From Myxococcales bacterium (GTDB lineage Bacteria > Myxococcota_A > UBA9160 > SMWR01), in the NCBI GenBank assembly GCA_022572485.1, contig JACZVU010000004.1:1-43429 (forward strand): a DNA stretch of 43,429 bases, given 5' to 3'. The notes under the pieces were generated by a model. That model was not told where the DNA came from. It saw only the letters and a program-made list of their open reading frames with translations, and made no database searches. Made by a program: the position numbers and the translations under genes. This document shows, one piece after another, positions 40,681 through 43,429 of the stretch (the stretch's first letter is position 1; each line of letters starts with the position of its first letter).

Positions 40681-43296
40681 TCAGAAAGAATCCAGCCGAA
40701 GCTGGCGGCGAGATTCGGAGTTGATGCGCGCGGAGTCCACCATCTCAGTCGGCACGGTTCCCTGCAGGAATGGCTGGAAGACGGTCGACTCGGTGCTCTC
40801 TCCGGCCAGAAGCCCCGTCTTGCGATCGATGCGCGCGAACTCGATCAATTCCGGAACCGCGAAGTCCCGGGCGGGTCGACCCGCGAGGGCGACGCGCATG
40901 TAATCCACCCAGATCGGGGCCGCGGCCCGCGAACCCGTCTCCCCGTAGCCGAGAAAGCGGCTCTCGTCGTGGCCAACCCAGACGCCCGTGACGATTTCGG
41001 GCGAGAAACCCATGAACCAGGCGTCAGCCTGGTCGTTGGTGGTGCCGGTCTTGCCCGCCACGGGGTGGCGCAGCACCCGCAACCGATGGCCGGTGCCCTG
41101 GGGGTCCTCGACCACCGCGCGGAGCAGGGAAACCGCTAGATACGCCTCTTCGGGCGAAATGATCTGGTCGGGATCCAGCGGGAGTTCTGCGTCGACGGGT
41201 ACGGCCTCGTCCTCCGCGGCCGCTGCCACATCGACAAAGTCTTTTGGTATTTCGCTCGGATCGGTGGTTTCTCCCGAGGCGCCCAGCGGAACGTTTTCCA
41301 GCAACACCAACCCGTCTCGATCGATGACACGTCGGATGAAGATCGGTACAACCCGCCGACCGCCGTAAGCGAACACCGCGTAGGCGCGGGTGAGTTCCAA
41401 CAGCGACAATCCACTCGAGCCGAGGGCGAGAGAAAGATCGCGACTGAGCGGCGACTCGATCCCGAGTCGCCGCACGTATTCGATCACGTAGTCGATCCCG
41501 ACATCGCGGAAGAGGTGAACAGTCGCGTTGTTGATCGAGCGTACGAGTGCTTCGCGAAGCGTGATGGGCCCGTAGAAGCTTCGCTTGTAGTTGCGCGGGC
41601 GCCAGATGAAGCCGGACTCTTCGTCGGTGTAGACGATCGGTCGGTCGAACACGATGCTCGACGGCGTGTATCCGCGGGCCAGAGCAGCCGCGTAGATCAG
41701 CGGTTTGAACGCGGAGCCGGGTTGACGGCGCGCTTGAGTCACGCGGTTGAACTGGCTCTGCTCGAAGTCGAGACCGCCGACCAGCGCGAGCACCTCGTTG
41801 GTTCTGAGTTCGATGGAAAGCAGCGCTCCCTGGACCTCGGGAGGCTGGTCGAGGGTCACGCGAATCTCTGCGGGCCCATCGGTGCCCGACTCGTCTTTTT
41901 CGCCTTCTTGTGGATGTACGGCGGAAAATCGCGCGACGTCGCCCTCTGTGAATACCTCTCCGATCGAGTGCACTTTGTAGGGCAAGCGATTCCGGTCCGG
42001 CTCGCGCGCCCAGTCGACATCCTCGAGTCGCACGATGCCTTCCACATCGGGTGCGAAGGCGACCCGGGCGCTCTTTGACTCTGTGTCGATAGCCGTAATC
42101 ACGCCCAGTAGGGCTCCGTTTTCTTCGCCGAGGATTCTGCGGGCCTCGGCCCGCTCTGCCTCGCCGGGCAGTTCCGAGAACGCCTCCTCGATCGGCTCCG
42201 CGGGCTCGAGCGAATCCAGTGGGACAACAGGATCCAAGATCTGGAGTACGAGTTCGTTTGCTTCCGCCAGCCGATGGATCTCTTCGGGAATGTCGGACGG
42301 CGCGACTCGACGCATCGGGCCCCGATAACCCTGCCGGTGATCGAGGTCGATCAGCCCGCTCCGCACGGCCTGCGTGGCCGCGCGCTGCAGATTCACATCG
42401 AGGGTCGTTTCGATCGTCATCCCGCCCTCCAGAACCAGTGCGCCTCCGAACTGATTGAAGAGGGTGCGACGCACTTCTTCGGTGAAGTAGGCGGCCGCGG
42501 GGTCGTCCTGGTTTGCTGTGCGATCGGCCAGGACGGGCAATTCGGTAATCGCCGTCGAATAACCCGCCGCATCGAGGAAGCCTTCGGCGTGCATCCGCGA
42601 CAACACGTAGCGCCGGCGTTCCTCTGCTTCTGCTGGATTTTGAAAGGGTGAATAGCGCGAGGGCGCCTTGGGCAGGCCGGCGAGAAGCGCGCTTTCCGAC
42701 ACGCTCAGCTCGTGGGTGTCTTTGTCGAAGTAGGTGCGCGTCGCTTCGCGGATCCCGTAGGCGCCGTGTCCGAAATAGATCTGATTCAGATAGAGGTATA
42801 GGATCTCTTGCTTTGAAAAGCGTTTTTCGATCCGGCGGGCGAGGATCATTTCGCGAACCTTGCGTCTGAACTTCCGCTCGGGGCTGAGCAACAGACCCTT
42901 CACCATCTGTTGGGTGATGGTGCTCGCGCCCTGTTTGATCTCGCCGCCAGCGCGGAGGTTCACCCACACCGCTCGAAGGATCGAGCGGTAGTCGATCCCC
43001 GCATGCTCGAAGAACGAGCTGTCCTCGCCCGCCACGAATGCCTGCACGAGGTGTTGGGGTAGCGATTCGATCGGCGCGAGCGAGCGTCGCTCTTTGTAGA
43101 ATAGACCGATCGTCTCGCCGTTGCGATCGACGACGCGGCTTGCGATCGGCGGGCGGTAATCCTCTATGGTACGCAGATCCGGAAGGTTTCGAACGAATGC
43201 GAAATAGAAGGCGATCGAGCCCCCGATGCCTGCCACGACAAGCAGGCCCGACGCAACCAGGAGCAGCTTGAACACCCGAGACCGAAAAAAAGCCAT
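40681..43296 (-). CDS. mrcA: Penicillin-binding protein 1A, bifunctional
   Basis: This 871-residue class A PBP polymerises and cross-links peptidoglycan. A single N-terminal membrane anchor (FKLLLVASGLLVVAGIGGS) comes first. The glycosyltransferase domain follows with VAGEDSSFFEHAGIDY (catalytic glutamate about 92) and GASTITQQMVKGLLLS. An OB-like insert lies around 390-480. The transpeptidase domain has SxxK in GSAFKPLIYAAA (about 526), SxN in RSINNATVHLF and KTG in AGKTGTTNDQADAW (about 747). The start is ATG 43296 after a weak GGAGT-type site. It heads a likely operon with the histidine kinase, Nudix, LLM and rhomboid genes. Confidence 0.97.
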   Translation of the reverse strand: MAFFRSRVFKLLLVASGLLVVAGIGGSIAFYFAFVRNLPDLRTIEDYRPPIASRVVDRNGETIGLFYKERRSLAPIESLPQHLVQAFVAGEDSSFFEHAGIDYRSILRAVWVNLRAGGEIKQGASTITQQMVKGLLLSPERKFRRKVREMILARRIEKRFSKQEILYLYLNQIYFGHGAYGIREATRTYFDKDTHELSVSESALLAGLPKAPSRYSPFQNPAEAEERRRYVLSRMHAEGFLDAAGYSTAITELPVLADRTANQDDPAAAYFTEEVRRTLFNQFGGALVLEGGMTIETTLDVNLQRAATQAVRSGLIDLDHRQGYRGPMRRVAPSDIPEEIHRLAEANELVLQILDPVVPLDSLEPAEPIEEAFSELPGEAERAEARRILGEENGALLGVITAIDTESKSARVAFAPDVEGIVRLEDVDWAREPDRNRLPYKVHSIGEVFTEGDVARFSAVHPQEGEKDESGTDGPAEIRVTLDQPPEVQGALLSIELRTNEVLALVGGLDFEQSQFNRVTQARRQPGSAFKPLIYAAALARGYTPSSIVFDRPIVYTDEESGFIWRPRNYKRSFYGPITLREALVRSINNATVHLFRDVGIDYVIEYVRRLGIESPLSRDLSLALGSSGLSLLELTRAYAVFAYGGRRVVPIFIRRVIDRDGLVLLENVPLGASGETTDPSEIPKDFVDVAAAAEDEAVPVDAELPLDPDQIISPEEAYLAVSLLRAVVEDPQGTGHRLRVLRHPVAGKTGTTNDQADAWFMGFSPEIVTGVWVGHDESRFLGYGETGSRAAAPIWVDYMRVALAGRPARDFAVPELIEFARIDRKTGLLAGESTESTVFQPFLQGTVPTEMVDSARINSESRRQLRLDSF

Positions 43297-43377
43297 CGAA
43301 ACTCCAACGGTTACCCGACCCTAGCCGAGTGTACGCGTTCTGCGCTACCGCTTCGGCTCGCAGGAGGGATCGCTGAA

Positions 43378-43429
43378 ATGTCTTCACCTCGCCGCACCTT
43401 CGCTTTTGTGATGAATCCGCTCGAGGCGA
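43378..43429 (+). CDS. N-terminal fragment, possibly glutathione synthetase
   Basis: Only 17 residues are in the window: MSSPRRTFAFVMNPLEA. AGGAGGG (43361-43367) precedes ATG 43378 with good spacing, so the start is convincing. The pattern FVMNPLEA resembles the GIVMDPI beginning of prokaryotic glutathione synthetase (GshB), but so short a fragment cannot settle it. It is divergent from mrcA; the 81-bp spacer must hold both promoters. Confidence 0.45.
   Translation, partial: MSSPRRTFAFVMNPLEA

Noticed and set aside
41024..43387. 787-codon open frame parallel to mrcA
   Set aside because: It is on the same strand in a shifted frame, rich in arginine, with no recognisable domain, while mrcA is unambiguous.

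Overview
The window is 43.4 kb of GC-rich bacterial chromosome with dense coding, many GTG starts and many 1-4 bp stop/start overlaps. The gene content is Gram-negative: SurA-like chaperone, PBP1a, secretion-type ExeA/GspB proteins. It also has hopanoid synthesis, an ADP-forming acyl-CoA synthetase, a eukaryotic-type glutamine synthetase (GSII), a luciferase-like (LLM) oxidoreductase and a tandem ArsA/Get3 pair. Together these suggest a member of the former Deltaproteobacteria, such as a Myxococcota or Binatia-like lineage. That is inferred from gene content; there is no rRNA in the window. I see no tRNA, rRNA, CRISPR array, insertion sequence or prophage.

Layout. 1-2332 (+): end of hemL, then the F0 part of an ATP synthase (atpZ, atpI-like, atpB, atpE) with no F1 genes after it. 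2333-2681: a non-coding stretch rich in hairpins. 2682-4376: tmk (+), then a SurA-like chaperone (-). 4828-7304 (+): an ADP-forming acyl-CoA synthetase overlapping a 3-aminobutyryl-CoA ammonia-lyase-like hotdog protein. 7330-10875 (-): mfd. 11002-11078: copy A of a 77-nt repeat. 11125-14513 (+): a secreted DUF2059-like protein, a lone ribosomal protein L3 gene, rlmE, a VOC protein, a secreted DUF4124-like protein and an EVE-domain protein. 14529-16397 (-): rnhA, tgt and a 42-residue, very basic protein. 16522-18603 (+): pyrE and an AMP-forming acyl-CoA synthetase. 18706-19740 (-): glnII.

19953-29423 (-) is an isoprenoid-to-hopanoid cluster, in transcription order dxs, hpnD, type II idi, tetR, hpnC, hpnE, shc, hpnG. 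It runs from the first MEP-pathway step through presqualene diphosphate, hydroxysqualene and squalene to hopene and side-chain processing. 29424-29987 is a non-coding region with two operator- or hairpin-like inverted repeats and copy B of the 77-nt repeat. 29988-32960 (+): a small zinc-ribbon-like protein, two tandem ArsA/Get3-like ATPases with C-terminal small-heat-shock-like domains, and a 41-residue ORF. 32970-36946 (+): an AMIN-domain membrane protein, an ExeA-like ATPase and a GspB-like protein, probably an envelope or secretin-assembly module. 37095-43296 (-): a likely operon of PBP1a, sensor histidine kinase, Nudix hydrolase, LLM oxidoreductase and rhomboid protease. The last 52 bp begin a divergent gene that resembles gshB.

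The most unusual feature is the 77-nt repeat at 11002-11078 and 29644-29720. The copies have equal length and orientation and match at 67 of 77 positions. Their complementary ends have changed together, so base pairing is kept. Other points of interest are the tandem ArsA locus with its small flanking proteins, the Kal-like gene beside an acyl-CoA synthetase, the in-frame 30-bp minisatellite in hpnC, and the isolated L3 gene beside rlmE.
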